Part shown: positions 18,578 to 27,592 of the stretch, piece after piece
Numbering within the stretch: the first letter of the stretch is position 1
Layout of the letters: each line of letters opens with the position of its first letter
Source: Paenibacillus sp. GP183
GTDB taxonomy: Bacteria; Bacillota; Bacilli; Paenibacillales; NBRC-103111
Assembly: GCF_900104695.1 (NCBI RefSeq)
Contig: NZ_FNSW01000001.1
Span: 930,001-994,000 of the forward strand
DNA: 64,000 nt
Direction of reading: 5' to 3'
Position numbers and translations under genes: made by a program
The notes under the pieces: model-generated
What the model saw: only the letters and a program-made list of their open reading frames with translations
What the model was told of the DNA's origin: nothing
Database searches by the model: none

Positions 18578-18992
18578 TTACACGTGGATGAGTCCCTGTC
18601 TTTCGAATTTGCTGTGGTCGGCTGCTATGACAACCTTTTGCCCCGCGGCGAACATCGCCCGTTTTACCTCGGCTTCATACAAGTCGGAGCTGGTAAAACC
18701 TTTGCTTTGTGATATACCGGAAGTACCGAGAAAGGCATAGTGAGCATTATATTTTTGCAGCTCTATTTCCGTTTGCGGACCGATCAGGCTCATCGATTTT
18801 CTGACCAGATTGCCTACCTCAGTTGAATGCGGCTTCCGCGCCATTATGCAGCACTGAACCTGGAACCGAGCCTTTGCGCCAGAAGCGGTAGTCTCGGGTG
18901 TCGGGTTTTCCCGAGTTGCTCCAGATCCAGTCTTCGCCGACAAAATCCTTATACAGCCAATCGCTGCCGATTAAGCTTATTTGACCCGGCAT
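18578..18992 (-). pseudogene. Fused relics of a GH2 beta-mannosidase and a DeoR-family regulator
   Basis: The segment from 18992 (ATG with GGGAG 9 bases upstream) to 18819 encodes 57 residues like the N terminus of a GH2 beta-mannosidase (SDWLYKDFVGEDW, FWRKGSVPGSVLHN). It then meets, in another frame, a stretch of about 80 residues like the sugar-phosphate domain of DeoR repressors (SMSLIGPQTEIELQKYNAHY, FLGTSGISQSKGFTS, VVIAADHSKFERQG), ending at 18578 without the normal C terminus. Both genes are only pieces; a deletion seems to have joined them. It lies directly between the alpha-mannosidase and the SIS/ROK pair, so the locus once held more mannoside genes and its own regulator. Confidence 0.7.
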
Positions 18993-19026
18993 AATTGGGC
19001 TCCCTTCACATCCTTGATCCAGCGGC

Positions 19027-21456
19027 TTATTCCTGCCATTCGATAAGGTTCGTTTCGATCACCGGTTGATTGTCGTTATTGGGTATACGGAACGTTTTAA
19101 TCTCGCACGGCCCGAAGTCCGCATCTACAACCCGGTTCCATTTTGGCAGGCGGATCGTGGCTATAGTCGCTGTTTTGGTCGCTTCATAGGCTCGTATAAT
19201 CAGATCGTCGTTGTCCTCCGCTTTTTTCACAACGCTCACAATGATATTATCCTGATCGACCGAAAGGAAGGAGTCCTGCTGCTGCAATGCGCCCTCGTGA
19301 TACGATTCGATAATCGTGGTCGGACTCTGATTAAACTCAAGAGAAAGCTTCACAGTAGCGGCATGCTCCCAACAGCCCTCATGCGGCAGCAGACGATAGT
19401 TAAACTGCTGAATACCTTGATCGATGAACGAATAATGTCCGTTCGGATCGGGGACGAGCGGATCGTGGTGAGCATAGATAGGGCTGCGCAGCACCGTCAT
19501 GGCAAGCTCCTTGTTCAAGATGCTGTAGCTGTATTTCGCATCGTTGATCAGGGATACCCCGTAGGATGTGCCGGATTCGCGAAGAATACCGCCATAATCG
19601 ACCCAGCTTTGGCCGGGCTCTTCCTCTCCGTTATGTTCGCGTTCCTTGAAGCCGTATGGAATTTCGTAGGTTTGCTTTGTGAAAATAAGGTTGATCGGGA
19701 AAACAAGCTTCAGCATTTTGAAATGCTCACGCCAGTCCACGGTTACTTTCACATCCACATAATCCAGCTCTTTATACAGCGTAAAATCCTGCACAAGCTT
19801 GGAGCCTCCGTACTCACTCGAAACACGAATCACTGATTTCACGGGCCCGTGTTCGACGCTTTGTACGCTTGTCGCTTTGAAATCGCCGATGACCTTATTA
19901 AAGTGGAATACATTATGACTCCAGGTATCCGTGGTATCCTCAATCACGACTGGACGCGCAGCCGGTTCACGGAACACCTCGTAATTCACCTTTTTATCGA
20001 AAAGGCTGGAGATAAAGCCCGTTTTGGGATCGAATTCAAGACGCAGCCGGTCATTTTCGAGCGAGTAATCGTTGGCTTTGATGGGAGCTGCAGCAAGCTT
20101 CGCCTGATTGCTTGTTTGAAGCAGCTTGTACACGCGATACCCCATCGGTGGAAGCTCGGCAATAAAGCTCAATCGGAAACGTCCACCGGAGGTTGCCTGC
20201 GATTGCACGGTCTGGAACGGAATCTGTTTGCCGGTATGATCAACCAGGATGGATGTATCCTTGACTCCGCCGACCTCGTGCTCAATGTTAATCTTGCTCG
20301 GCCACGAATGCGGATTGAAAATAACGAGAGGTTTCATGCCTTCCTCCTGCTCGATGCCTATGTTCCAGGAAAACGATTGGATGGCATAATTCAGTCCGCG
20401 CTCGGCAATCGACATCGCTTCTCCATGCATATTGCGGGCATCTTCATAAGCGGGTTCAAGACTCGTGCCGGCGAGAATATCGTGGAACTGGTTGAACAGC
20501 ACATTTTTCCAGGCTAAACCGAAGTTGGCAGGATATTTTTGACCCGTTATGCGCTCAGCCAGAGCTGACCATTTCTCTGCGGCGATCAGCTTGTTTTCCG
20601 CTTGGCGATTCCACTGCTTGATGCCCGAATGTGCTGCATAACAGCCGCTTGCGTGATGCTGAAGATCGTCGTGTACGACCGGAAACTGGAGACCGCTGGC
20701 GGCCATATCGGCAAAATATTCATTCGGGCCGCCGAAATGAAGCGTAGGTAACTCTCCCTCTGCGTTCATCCGCTGGATGCTCTCGATATTTTCCTTCGTT
20801 GGACCGCCGCCGTGATTGCCGACACCGTAGAACACCATCATCTCATTGAAAGGATCTTTAACCTCGATCATGCAGCGGCGAATATGCTTCTCCAGATCCT
20901 TCCCCCAAGTGCAGTATTCGAAAGGGATACGGAAGGCAAGAACGCGGGAACCGTCGTCGGACTCCCAATGAAACGTGCGCGCTGGCAAACCCTTTTCATT
21001 AGGCATGGGGCGCATGAACACATAGTACGGCATTCCGCTTTTCTGCAGGATCTGCGGCAGCATCCCGTGATGTCCGAAGCTGTCGACATTGTAGCCGACC
21101 TTCGCGGTGACACCGAGTTTCTCTTTAAAATAACGCTGCCCATACAAGCCCTGGCGGACAAACGATTCTCCGCCCGGGATGTTGCAGTCAGGCTGAATCC
21201 ACCAACCGCCGACGATTTGCCAGCGGCCTTCCTTCACACGCACCTTGATTTCTTCAAACATCTTGGGATCATTGTCCTCGACCCATTCGTAATATGCTGC
21301 CGAGCTGGACGTAAAAATAAAATCGGGAAATTCCTTCATACGATCGAGCGCAGAGCGAAATGTCGCTTTCGTTTCCTGAAAGCCTTCCTGCCATTGCCAT
21401 AACCAAACCGGATCGAGATGGGCATTGCCGATCATGTGAAATTTTTGATGTTTCAT
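19027..21456 (-). CDS. Alpha-mannosidase, glycoside hydrolase family 38
   Basis: 809 residues, no signal peptide, so cytoplasmic. The N-terminal catalytic domain has the zinc ligands His13 and Asp15 in NAHLDPVWLW and the nucleophile Asp125 in GYNVDSFGHHGMLPQ. A middle helical region and a C-terminal beta-sandwich (from about residue 370) follow. GH38 enzymes cleave alpha-mannosides with retention of configuration; bacterial forms often act on short mannosides or 2-O-mannosylglycerate. Length is somewhat short but complete. Relics of other glycoside hydrolase genes lie on both sides, and a cre-like site lies about 180 bases upstream. Confidence 0.93.
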   Translation of the reverse strand: MKHQKFHMIGNAHLDPVWLWQWQEGFQETKATFRSALDRMKEFPDFIFTSSSAAYYEWVEDNDPKMFEEIKVRVKEGRWQIVGGWWIQPDCNIPGGESFVRQGLYGQRYFKEKLGVTAKVGYNVDSFGHHGMLPQILQKSGMPYYVFMRPMPNEKGLPARTFHWESDDGSRVLAFRIPFEYCTWGKDLEKHIRRCMIEVKDPFNEMMVFYGVGNHGGGPTKENIESIQRMNAEGELPTLHFGGPNEYFADMAASGLQFPVVHDDLQHHASGCYAAHSGIKQWNRQAENKLIAAEKWSALAERITGQKYPANFGLAWKNVLFNQFHDILAGTSLEPAYEDARNMHGEAMSIAERGLNYAIQSFSWNIGIEQEEGMKPLVIFNPHSWPSKINIEHEVGGVKDTSILVDHTGKQIPFQTVQSQATSGGRFRLSFIAELPPMGYRVYKLLQTSNQAKLAAAPIKANDYSLENDRLRLEFDPKTGFISSLFDKKVNYEVFREPAARPVVIEDTTDTWSHNVFHFNKVIGDFKATSVQSVEHGPVKSVIRVSSEYGGSKLVQDFTLYKELDYVDVKVTVDWREHFKMLKLVFPINLIFTKQTYEIPYGFKEREHNGEEEPGQSWVDYGGILRESGTSYGVSLINDAKYSYSILNKELAMTVLRSPIYAHHDPLVPDPNGHYSFIDQGIQQFNYRLLPHEGCWEHAATVKLSLEFNQSPTTIIESYHEGALQQQDSFLSVDQDNIIVSVVKKAEDNDDLIIRAYEATKTATIATIRLPKWNRVVDADFGPCEIKTFRIPNNDNQPVIETNLIEWQE

Positions 21457-21484
21457 TTGTAACCCCTGCCTTTACAAGGAATAT

Positions 21485-21613
21485 TTATTGGTTTTCCATT
21501 AGGAATCTTACGGTCTGAAGCCCCCAAGGTTTAAGCGGAATGCGTATCCCTCCGTCAGAATCCGTAACCAGTTCTTTCAGATCGTTCTCCATCAGATCTG
21601 TCAGCCAAGCCAT
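21485..21613 (-). pseudogene. 3' remnant of a second GH38 alpha-mannosidase
   Basis: A 42-codon frame encodes residues like MENDLKEL, GGIRIPLKPWGLQTVRFLM, the typical last beta strands of a GH38 protein. In-frame TGA upstream cuts it off from any body. It directly precedes the intact alpha-mannosidase gene in the same direction, as expected if a tandem paralogue was deleted. The remaining bases to 21782 hold a short open stretch (from 21731) without a recognisable product. Confidence 0.55.
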
Positions 21614-21634
21614 GGCAATCCTTTTTCAGAATTT

Positions 21635-21648
21635 TGGAAGCGCTTGCA
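21635..21648. promoter_or_regulatory. cre-like site upstream of the alpha-mannosidase
   Basis: TGGAAGCGCTTGCA matches the CcpA catabolite response consensus TGWAANCGNTNWCA at 12 of 14 positions and is nearly palindromic. It lies about 180 bases before the GH38 start, within decayed coding DNA, so it could be chance. Confidence 0.35.
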
Positions 21649-21782
21649 TCATCTTCTAAAAGTTCTCCTTCAAGGTACAATTCTGCACCTGATTCTATCA
21701 AAGCTACATCTCGATCTTGATCTTGGGGCATCTTTGCACTTTAGATGCCTTCGAATGTGCTTTAATTTAGTTCAATCTCACT

Positions 21783-22679
21783 TTACCCTCTACCGCCCCA
21801 AATAACGTTTAACCGGCCAGGCAGAATCTGAATGTCGCTCGGAGTCCGCTTCCCCCTTTCACCGTCGCAATCGATTTCTTGATCAGGATCACATGAGACG
21901 GATAAGCGATCCGTCTGAAAATAATGCAGACCATCGGTATTAGGCGTCATACCGATTAGTTTAGTCCCGACCAATGCTGCAATAGATCCGATGTTGAGTG
22001 CTTCGACAATTAACACATCCAGAACCCCGTTATTTACCCGGCTTTCCGGGAAGAAGGCGCGAATTCCTCCGGTGAATGGCCCATTGCTCGCGAGCAGCAT
22101 GACGGCGTCATTGTCAAACTCATAGGCATCGCTTTTTACATTCAGCCTAAACTTTGAAGGTTCAGAAGTAATTTGCTGTAAAGCGCTCAGGTAGTATGAG
22201 AATCGCCCAACATCCTTTTTCAAATCAGGGCTTATGGAAGCTGAAGTTTGTGTAATGAGTCCGATTCCCCAAAAATTCAAAAAATACCTGCCATCCGCAA
22301 GCCCGACATCTACGGGGATCACCGGGGAGACGGCAAGCTGTTTCGCGGCCGCTACCGGATCCATGTCCATGCCAAGCGCACGGGCAAAGTCATTACATGT
22401 TCCTCCAGGAAGTATCCCGAAGGCAGGTCGGTTTTCCTCCAAGCCTGCAACTGCTCCGCCGATTTCATGGAGAGTGCCGTCTCCGCCCGAAGCGATGACG
22501 ACATCCCAGGAATGAGCATGTCCTCGTACCCAAGCAGCTCCATCACCCTCTTTTTCCGTCCAAAGAACTTCCAATTCCGTATATCGATCCCTAAGTATGG
22601 ATTTAATCTCCGCCAGGTGATCCTTGAAATAGCTGGAGCTCCCCGCATGGGGATTGGCGATAATCATTGCTTTTTTCAT
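21783..22679 (-). CDS. Diacylglycerol kinase family lipid kinase (YegS/BmrU-like)
   Basis: 298 residues. The catalytic-domain signature ASGGDGTLHE includes GGDGT at residues 65-69, and GILPGGTCNDFARALG is the second conserved loop. The C-terminal beta-sandwich domain is complete. These soluble or peripheral kinases phosphorylate diacylglycerol, sphingoid bases or related lipids with ATP. The gene is alone between two minus-strand terminators or spacers; no partner is evident. Start at the ATG of MKKAMIIANPHAG is supported by GGGAGTTTATAA upstream. Confidence 0.9.
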   Translation of the reverse strand: MKKAMIIANPHAGSSSYFKDHLAEIKSILRDRYTELEVLWTEKEGDGAAWVRGHAHSWDVVIASGGDGTLHEIGGAVAGLEENRPAFGILPGGTCNDFARALGMDMDPVAAAKQLAVSPVIPVDVGLADGRYFLNFWGIGLITQTSASISPDLKKDVGRFSYYLSALQQITSEPSKFRLNVKSDAYEFDNDAVMLLASNGPFTGGIRAFFPESRVNNGVLDVLIVEALNIGSIAALVGTKLIGMTPNTDGLHYFQTDRLSVSCDPDQEIDCDGERGKRTPSDIQILPGRLNVIWGGRG

Positions 22680-22740
22680 TTATAAACTCCCTTATATTTA
22701 CTCTAAAGCTGTATCAATTAGAATCTAATATTCCCTTTGC

Positions 22741-22789
22741 AAAAAGCCGTCATCCAAGCTGAGGATCATCCTCGCCTAAATGACGGCTT
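22741..22789 (-). terminator. Intrinsic terminator after the amidase gene
   Basis: Stem AAGCCGTCAT / ATGACGGCTT with inner GAGGAT pairing; TTTTT follows on the minus strand. Confidence 0.88.
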
Positions 22790-22805
22790 CAATATAACGT
22801 AACTA

Positions 22806-24182
22806 TTATTTCACTTTCAAATAATCTTTAATGCCATTAACGATAGAATCAGCAACACGGTTTCTGAAGTCTTCATTCGACAAGGCTGCATCTTCAATCA
22901 CATTGGTCAAGTATCCAACCTCCAGCAGTACGGCAGGCATCGTAGTTTCGCGAATGACATGGAAATTGCCATAGCGAACTCCGCTATCCGGGAATCCGGT
23001 AGCTGGAGCCAAATAACGATGAATGGCATCGGCGAGAGGAATGCTTTCCTGACGGTTATAATAAGTTTCGGTACCGCGAGAGGAAGCCATCCAAGCGTTG
23101 GCGTGGATCGAAACGAAAATGTCCGCTCCTGCCTTCTGTGCAATATCGACACGCCCAGCAAGCGGGATGAAGGTATCTGTCGTGCGCGTCATAACCACTT
23201 CGATACTTGGGTTTTGCTGCAATAAAGCTTGTACCTTCAATGACATGGCTAAATTGAAATCTTTTTCTTTTTTACCGGTTACGGACTTCGCACCAGGGTC
23301 TTGATCGCCATGACCGGCATCAATGACTACTTTGTATTTCGTTTCGGCTATGTTTATTGATAACTTGCCTGTTGTTCCGTTATCAACCTGCGTGAAGCCT
23401 GCTTTTCTTTTTAAATCAATCACGATTCTAATTGTAGAGGTTGCAGGATCATTATATGCATAACGGATTTTTGAAATTAACGGATGGTTGGCAACCGGAA
23501 TTTCTACATTAGTATTCGGCAGTGGCTTAGGTACAGTGCTGCTAAAAGTCGAAGCTGGAATATCCATAACCAGCCTGTCCGGACCAGCTACATAAAAAAC
23601 CTTCGAAGAAATCGGTCCCGAAGCTTGCACTTGCAATTGATTCCCTGACAAAACGATGGAGCTAAGTTCGGGATAATGATTAGGATTAGGGTCTACAGGC
23701 ACAATAGGCGGCGGCTGTACAGTACCAGGAGTCGATCCGTCTGCAGTTTTCACCATATGGACAGAGTGAGTAGTGTTGTCCCATTTCACGTCAAGACCTA
23801 GATTCTCGGCAATTAGGCGGACCGGAACAAGTGTATTTCCTGCAATTAACTGCGGTGCTTCTTCCAGCGGGTATTTCTTCGCATTGACGAGAGATTCATT
23901 TTTATTAATCCATAAAATGATTTGATTGAGTCCTTTTTGAATGGTAACTTTGGATTCCTCCTGAGTCCAGGTGACCTTGGCACCCAAATTTTCAGAAATT
24001 ATGCGGATGGGGACCATGGTGGTATTTCCAACAAGTATCGGCGAAACCTCAGGTGTTAATAGATTTTCATTTAAATACAGCGGAATATTGGATCCAGCGG
24101 TGGCAGCCTGAGAAATCTGGGGCAACATAAAACTGAGAACAAGCAGCAGGGATAATACGGAGAAAACTATTTTTTTCATCAT
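22806..24182 (-). CDS. N-acetylmuramoyl-L-alanine amidase with copper-amine-oxidase-like and AMIN domains
   Basis: 458 residues with a signal peptide (MMKKIVFSVLSLLLVL, cleavage after SQA near residue 26). Domains in order: two stalk-like copper amine oxidase N-terminal repeats (about 35-145; ILVGNTTMVPIRIISENLGA and LIAGNTLVPVRLIAENLGL), a proline-rich linker, an AMIN-type beta domain (about 175-275), and a zinc Amidase_3 domain (about 285-455). Zinc ligands are visible in VIDAGHGDQDPG, KEKDFN and SIHANAW, and the catalytic Glu in LLEVGYLTN. It cleaves the amide between MurNAc and the stem peptide in peptidoglycan outside the cell. The domain order is common in Paenibacillus. Confidence 0.93.
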   Translation of the reverse strand: MMKKIVFSVLSLLLVLSFMLPQISQAATAGSNIPLYLNENLLTPEVSPILVGNTTMVPIRIISENLGAKVTWTQEESKVTIQKGLNQIILWINKNESLVNAKKYPLEEAPQLIAGNTLVPVRLIAENLGLDVKWDNTTHSVHMVKTADGSTPGTVQPPPIVPVDPNPNHYPELSSIVLSGNQLQVQASGPISSKVFYVAGPDRLVMDIPASTFSSTVPKPLPNTNVEIPVANHPLISKIRYAYNDPATSTIRIVIDLKRKAGFTQVDNGTTGKLSINIAETKYKVVIDAGHGDQDPGAKSVTGKKEKDFNLAMSLKVQALLQQNPSIEVVMTRTTDTFIPLAGRVDIAQKAGADIFVSIHANAWMASSRGTETYYNRQESIPLADAIHRYLAPATGFPDSGVRYGNFHVIRETTMPAVLLEVGYLTNVIEDAALSNEDFRNRVADSIVNGIKDYLKVK

Positions 24183-24306
24183 TCACCTCTTCTATGTAAT
24201 AGATTCTGCGTTAGCGTCTTAAAATTAGACGTAAATCTTGGAAAAAAGTTGCGAAATAAATCTTCAAATGTCAAAAAAGCTGTTTCATTTGCGAAAAATC
24301 GGGGTA

Positions 24307-24362
24307 AATAAAAACCGCGTAAATTCACGATTTTCATCATCGTGAATTACACGGTTCTTTTT
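24307..24362. terminator. Bidirectional intrinsic terminator
   Basis: Near-perfect stem around ACCGCGTAAATTCACGAT / ATCGTGAATTACACGGT with T-rich tails on both strands. It ends the mhq-type operon on the minus strand. Confidence 0.85.
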
Positions 24363-24399
24363 ACCTCTGAATAACTAATCTAGTTCTTCTTACTTTTTA

Positions 24400-25374
24400 T
24401 CAAACGGAGCGTTTAGTGTTTAATGGTTTCAAGTTCGCTTCAATGGATTTGCGTTGATTCTCTAAAAACGGCGGCAGCGCCAGCGTCTCACCCAGCGTCT
24501 CAAAGGGTTCATCTGTAGCGAATCCCGGTCCGTCCGTTGCGAGTTCAAACAGAATGCCGTTGGGCTCACGGAAATACAGGGAACGGAAATAATATCTTTC
24601 CACAAATCCGGAGTTCGGCAATCCCGCCCGATTCAGAATTTCGATCCAGGCCAGCAATTCCTCTTTGTCCTCGATCCGAAATGCAACGTGATGCACACCG
24701 CCTTTCCCAAGACCTGCTGCCGAAAGGTCGCTCCGAGGCTCGACCTGAACTTCTGCACCAGATCCTCCTTCACCCGCCTGCATGATGATCACGTCCGGTT
24801 GTCCTTCAACCCATGCGGGAATACGGTTTTTCTCCGTAAAACCAAGGAGGCTAAGCGCGGACAGGGTCGATTCGGGCTTTCTTACGGTTAGCTTAACCGG
24901 ACCTAAGCCTCTAATACCGAATTCGGCAGGAACCGGGCTTTTGTCCCATGGGATTCCGCCTTGAACCCCTGCGTTCTTTTCATCTGAAACAAGCGAAAGC
25001 TTCTGGCCTTCAGGATCTTCAAACATCAACACATTTCGGCCGGCCAGTTCAGATATGGAAGCGTGTTTAACGTCTAATGCTGTGAGTCTCTTCTCCCAAT
25101 ATTGCAGAGCATCATCACTGGCAACCCGCAGAGACGTTCCGGAAATGCTGCCTACTCCTTCCTTCTTTGGGCCGATCTCCGGAAAATCAAAGAAAGTAAG
25201 CTCTGTACCCGGATTGCCTCTCTCATCTCCATAAAACAAATGATAAGCAGTAGTATCATCTTGGTTGACTGTTTTTTTGACAAGCCGCATGCCCAGAACC
25301 TCTGTATAAAATTTAAAATTATCGGCAGCGTTCCCAGTCATTGCTGAGAGATGATGAATGCCTTTTACGTTCAT
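24400..25374 (-). CDS. Ring-cleaving dioxygenase, VOC superfamily (MhqO-like)
   Basis: 324 residues with two tandem vicinal-oxygen-chelate modules. KGIHHLSAMTGNA opens the first and KGGVHHVAFRIED the second; GILFELATDGPGFATDEP supplies the usual Glu metal ligand and the family tail. It is the last gene of a four-gene operon with a MarR regulator, a hydrolase and a second dioxygenase. MhqO-type enzymes open hydroquinone or catechol rings and detoxify quinones. The two dioxygenases in this operon are clearly related but diverged, so they may have different substrates. Confidence 0.92.
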   Translation of the reverse strand: MNVKGIHHLSAMTGNAADNFKFYTEVLGMRLVKKTVNQDDTTAYHLFYGDERGNPGTELTFFDFPEIGPKKEGVGSISGTSLRVASDDALQYWEKRLTALDVKHASISELAGRNVLMFEDPEGQKLSLVSDEKNAGVQGGIPWDKSPVPAEFGIRGLGPVKLTVRKPESTLSALSLLGFTEKNRIPAWVEGQPDVIIMQAGEGGSGAEVQVEPRSDLSAAGLGKGGVHHVAFRIEDKEELLAWIEILNRAGLPNSGFVERYYFRSLYFREPNGILFELATDGPGFATDEPFETLGETLALPPFLENQRKSIEANLKPLNTKRSV

Positions 25375-25396
25375 GGATAAAACATCCTTTCATAAG

Positions 25397-26011
25397 TTAG
25401 TTAACTGGCCATTGTTCTCTGAACCAGGACGCCGCGGCTTCAACCTCGGAAGCAGACAGCTGATGACCGAAATTCTCCCAATGCAGAGTTACCGAAGCTC
25501 CGGCAGAACTCAGAAGCTTCTCCAGATCTATGGATTCCTGAGGCGGACAAAGCGGATCATTGGTTCCGGCGCCAATGAAGATTGGTGTTCCCGCAAGGTC
25601 AGGAAGCTCGATGCCTCTCCTAGGAACCATAGGATGATGGAGCAATGCACCCTTGAGTGCATGCTCATAATGAAAGAGCAGACTGCCTGCTATATTGGCT
25701 CCATTCGAGTAACCCAATGCAACCAGATTGCCGCGGTCAAACTTATATTGCTCAGCGGCCTGATCAAGAAACTCATTAACTTCCTTTGTCCGCACAATCA
25801 AATCCTCGATGTCGAATACGCCTTCAGCCAATCGTTTGAAAAAACGCGGCATCCCATTCTCCGATACGCTGCCTCTAAGGCTGAGCACCGAGGATGCAGG
25901 TGAGATTTTCTTGGCGAGCGGAAGTAAATCTTGCTCCGTTCCACCGGTTCCGTGAAAGAGGACTAGTGTCGGCGCATTTGTATCGGCGCCTTTTTGGAAA
26001 ATATGTTTCAT
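25397..26011 (-). CDS. mhqD: Alpha/beta hydrolase (MhqD-like carboxylesterase)
   Basis: 204 residues, one alpha/beta hydrolase domain. The oxyanion strand LVLFHGTGGTEQDLLPLA, nucleophile elbow GYSNG, an Asp in GAGTNDPLCPP, and His in NFGHQLS make the Ser-Asp-His triad. It starts 1 base before the stop of the upstream dioxygenase and is therefore co-translated. MhqD is a member of the Bacillus subtilis quinone-responsive MhqR regulon, where it is thought to hydrolyse ring-cleavage products. Assignment by length, motifs and context. Confidence 0.88.
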   Translation of the reverse strand: MKHIFQKGADTNAPTLVLFHGTGGTEQDLLPLAKKISPASSVLSLRGSVSENGMPRFFKRLAEGVFDIEDLIVRTKEVNEFLDQAAEQYKFDRGNLVALGYSNGANIAGSLLFHYEHALKGALLHHPMVPRRGIELPDLAGTPIFIGAGTNDPLCPPQESIDLEKLLSSAGASVTLHWENFGHQLSASEVEAAASWFREQWPVN

Positions 26012-26012
26012 G

Positions 26013-26960
26013 TCATTTTTCCTCCGCTAATGTTCTTACTTGAATGGGGAGCAGATTGCTTTCGATGTTCTGACGGTTCTTCTCAAACCATTCCGGCAGC
26101 ATGAGCTTTTCCCCTAAGGCTTCAGGTGTTTCATCATTATCAAATCCAGGTGGATCCGTTGCAATTTCAAACAGGATACCCCCGCCTTCACGAAAATAAA
26201 TCGCATTAAAGTATTGGCGGTCGATAATTTGGGTTGGTTGAAAGCCATGCTCGATAACCGTGTTCCGCCACAGCGTGTGCTCTTCAAAATCCTTGGCACG
26301 CCAGGCTATATGATGAACAGTACCTGCTCCTCCTGCGCCCATATCCATCTGGGTCAGAGAAACATCTATCAGGTTGCCGATCGTCCCTGAAGCTTGGAAA
26401 CGAGCATATTGAACGTCTTCGCCAACTTTCTTCAACCCAAGTACATGCTCGAGCACGTCCATAGTTTTGGCCGGATTTACGCTGAACAATACAGCTCCTC
26501 CAAATCCCTTAATGGCTTTATCAGCCGGAATACCGCCAAATGACCATTCACTGACAGCACCCTCTTTACGTTCGACAAGCTCCAAATTCAACCCGTCGTT
26601 ATCCTGAAATTGAAGATAATTCTCCGAAAATCTTGTGCTTTTCTTTAACGAAATTCCGAACTTGTTCAGTCGCTCCTCCCAGAATCCAAGGGAGCCTATA
26701 GGTATTGCATAGGTAGTAATGCCAACTTGGCCTCCTCCGATTCGGCCTTTTCGGGAATTAGGCCATGGGAAGAATGTAATGATCGTACCAGGATTTCCTG
26801 CATGATCGCCAAAATAAAGATGGTATACCTCAGGTGCGTCAAAGTTGATTGTTTTTTTAACCAAACGTAAACCCAGAATTCCTGCGTAAAAGTCTACGGT
26901 TTCCTGTGGGTTTCGGGCAAAGGCAGTGATGTGATGAATGCCTGCAGTTTGCAAAGTCAT
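26013..26960 (-). CDS. mhqO: Ring-cleaving dioxygenase, VOC superfamily (MhqO-like)
   Basis: 315 residues, two VOC modules starting AGIHHITAFARNP and GTVHHIAWRAKD, ending with GGGILFEIATDPPGFDNDE. AAGGAGG lies 8 bases before the ATG. It is the first structural gene after the MarR regulator, 29 bases away. Metal ligands are the two His residues and the late Glu. Expected role: opening of hydroquinone or catechol rings during quinone or thiol stress. Confidence 0.92.
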   Translation of the reverse strand: MTLQTAGIHHITAFARNPQETVDFYAGILGLRLVKKTINFDAPEVYHLYFGDHAGNPGTIITFFPWPNSRKGRIGGGQVGITTYAIPIGSLGFWEERLNKFGISLKKSTRFSENYLQFQDNDGLNLELVERKEGAVSEWSFGGIPADKAIKGFGGAVLFSVNPAKTMDVLEHVLGLKKVGEDVQYARFQASGTIGNLIDVSLTQMDMGAGGAGTVHHIAWRAKDFEEHTLWRNTVIEHGFQPTQIIDRQYFNAIYFREGGGILFEIATDPPGFDNDETPEALGEKLMLPEWFEKNRQNIESNLLPIQVRTLAEEK

Positions 26961-26989
26961 GTGAATCGCCTCCTTAAGTTTTAACGTTT

Positions 26990-27439
26990 TTAACTTCCTG
27001 CCGCTCCTTTTCCCAACTTCTTAAGTAATTCGGCAGCCTGCTGTTTTTCGTTCAGAGAAAGGCCGCTCATCACCGTATTGACCAACTTCGCATGATTTGG
27101 AAAGATACGGTCAAACAACTCGGTTCCAGCTTCCGTTATTTCCGCGTAAATAACTCTTCTGTCTTCCTCGCAGGGAACCCGTTTCAATAAACCCTTTTTT
27201 TCGAGTTTATCGATATTGTAGGTGACACTACCGCTTGTAACCAATATTTTATCGCCAATTTGCTGCAACGGAAATTTTCCCTTGCTGTACAAAACCTCCA
27301 GCACCGTGAACTCGGAAGGAGACATTCCTTGCTGCTTCATGTCTTTGATTGCCCTGTCCATAATGGTTTTATAAGCCTTGGACAGAACCACAAACAATTT
27401 CAATGACGCAGTTTGTTCCAGTTCTACATGTTCCGGCAT
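26990..27439 (-). CDS. mhqR: MarR family repressor (MhqR-like)
   Basis: 149 residues from ATG CCG; AGGGGTG lies 6 bases upstream, while an in-frame GTG at 27448 abuts that site. The winged helix is visible in SPSEFTVLEVLYSKGKFPLQ, ILVTSGSVTYNIDKLEKKGL and the wing RVPCEEDRRVIYAEIT. Sequence and operon position fit MhqR, the Bacillus subtilis repressor of quinone and hydroquinone detoxification genes; unlike redox-cysteine MarR sensors it has no evident sensing cysteine except in the wing. It heads the operon, so it likely represses itself and the three enzymes through the palindrome just upstream. Confidence 0.88.
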   Translation of the reverse strand: MPEHVELEQTASLKLFVVLSKAYKTIMDRAIKDMKQQGMSPSEFTVLEVLYSKGKFPLQQIGDKILVTSGSVTYNIDKLEKKGLLKRVPCEEDRRVIYAEITEAGTELFDRIFPNHAKLVNTVMSGLSLNEKQQAAELLKKLGKGAAGS

Positions 27440-27456
27440 GTCAATCACCCCTAAAC

Positions 27457-27489
27457 TATCTTAAGTTTAATTATTTTAAATTAAAGATA
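27457..27489. promoter_or_regulatory. Putative MhqR operator
   Basis: AT-rich inverted repeat with outer arms TATCTT / AAGATA and inner TTAA runs, 18 bases before the regulator start. The outer arms resemble the ends of the MhqR box known from Bacillus subtilis (ATCT ... AGAT). Confidence 0.5.
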
Positions 27490-27532
27490 TATAGTTCAAA
27501 ATATTTGTCAAGTCACGCCTAAGTATCACCTG

Positions 27533-27581
27533 AAATAATAAAAGCTATCCCTAAGTCAATTTAAATGACTCTGAGACAGCT
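27533..27581 (-). terminator. Putative intrinsic terminator
   Basis: Minus strand AGCTGTCTCAGAGTCA, loop, TGACTTAGGGATAGCT with several mismatches or G-U pairs, then TTTTATTATT. It follows a 43-codon ORF. Confidence 0.6.
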
Positions 27582-27592
27582 CTATGTAAATA

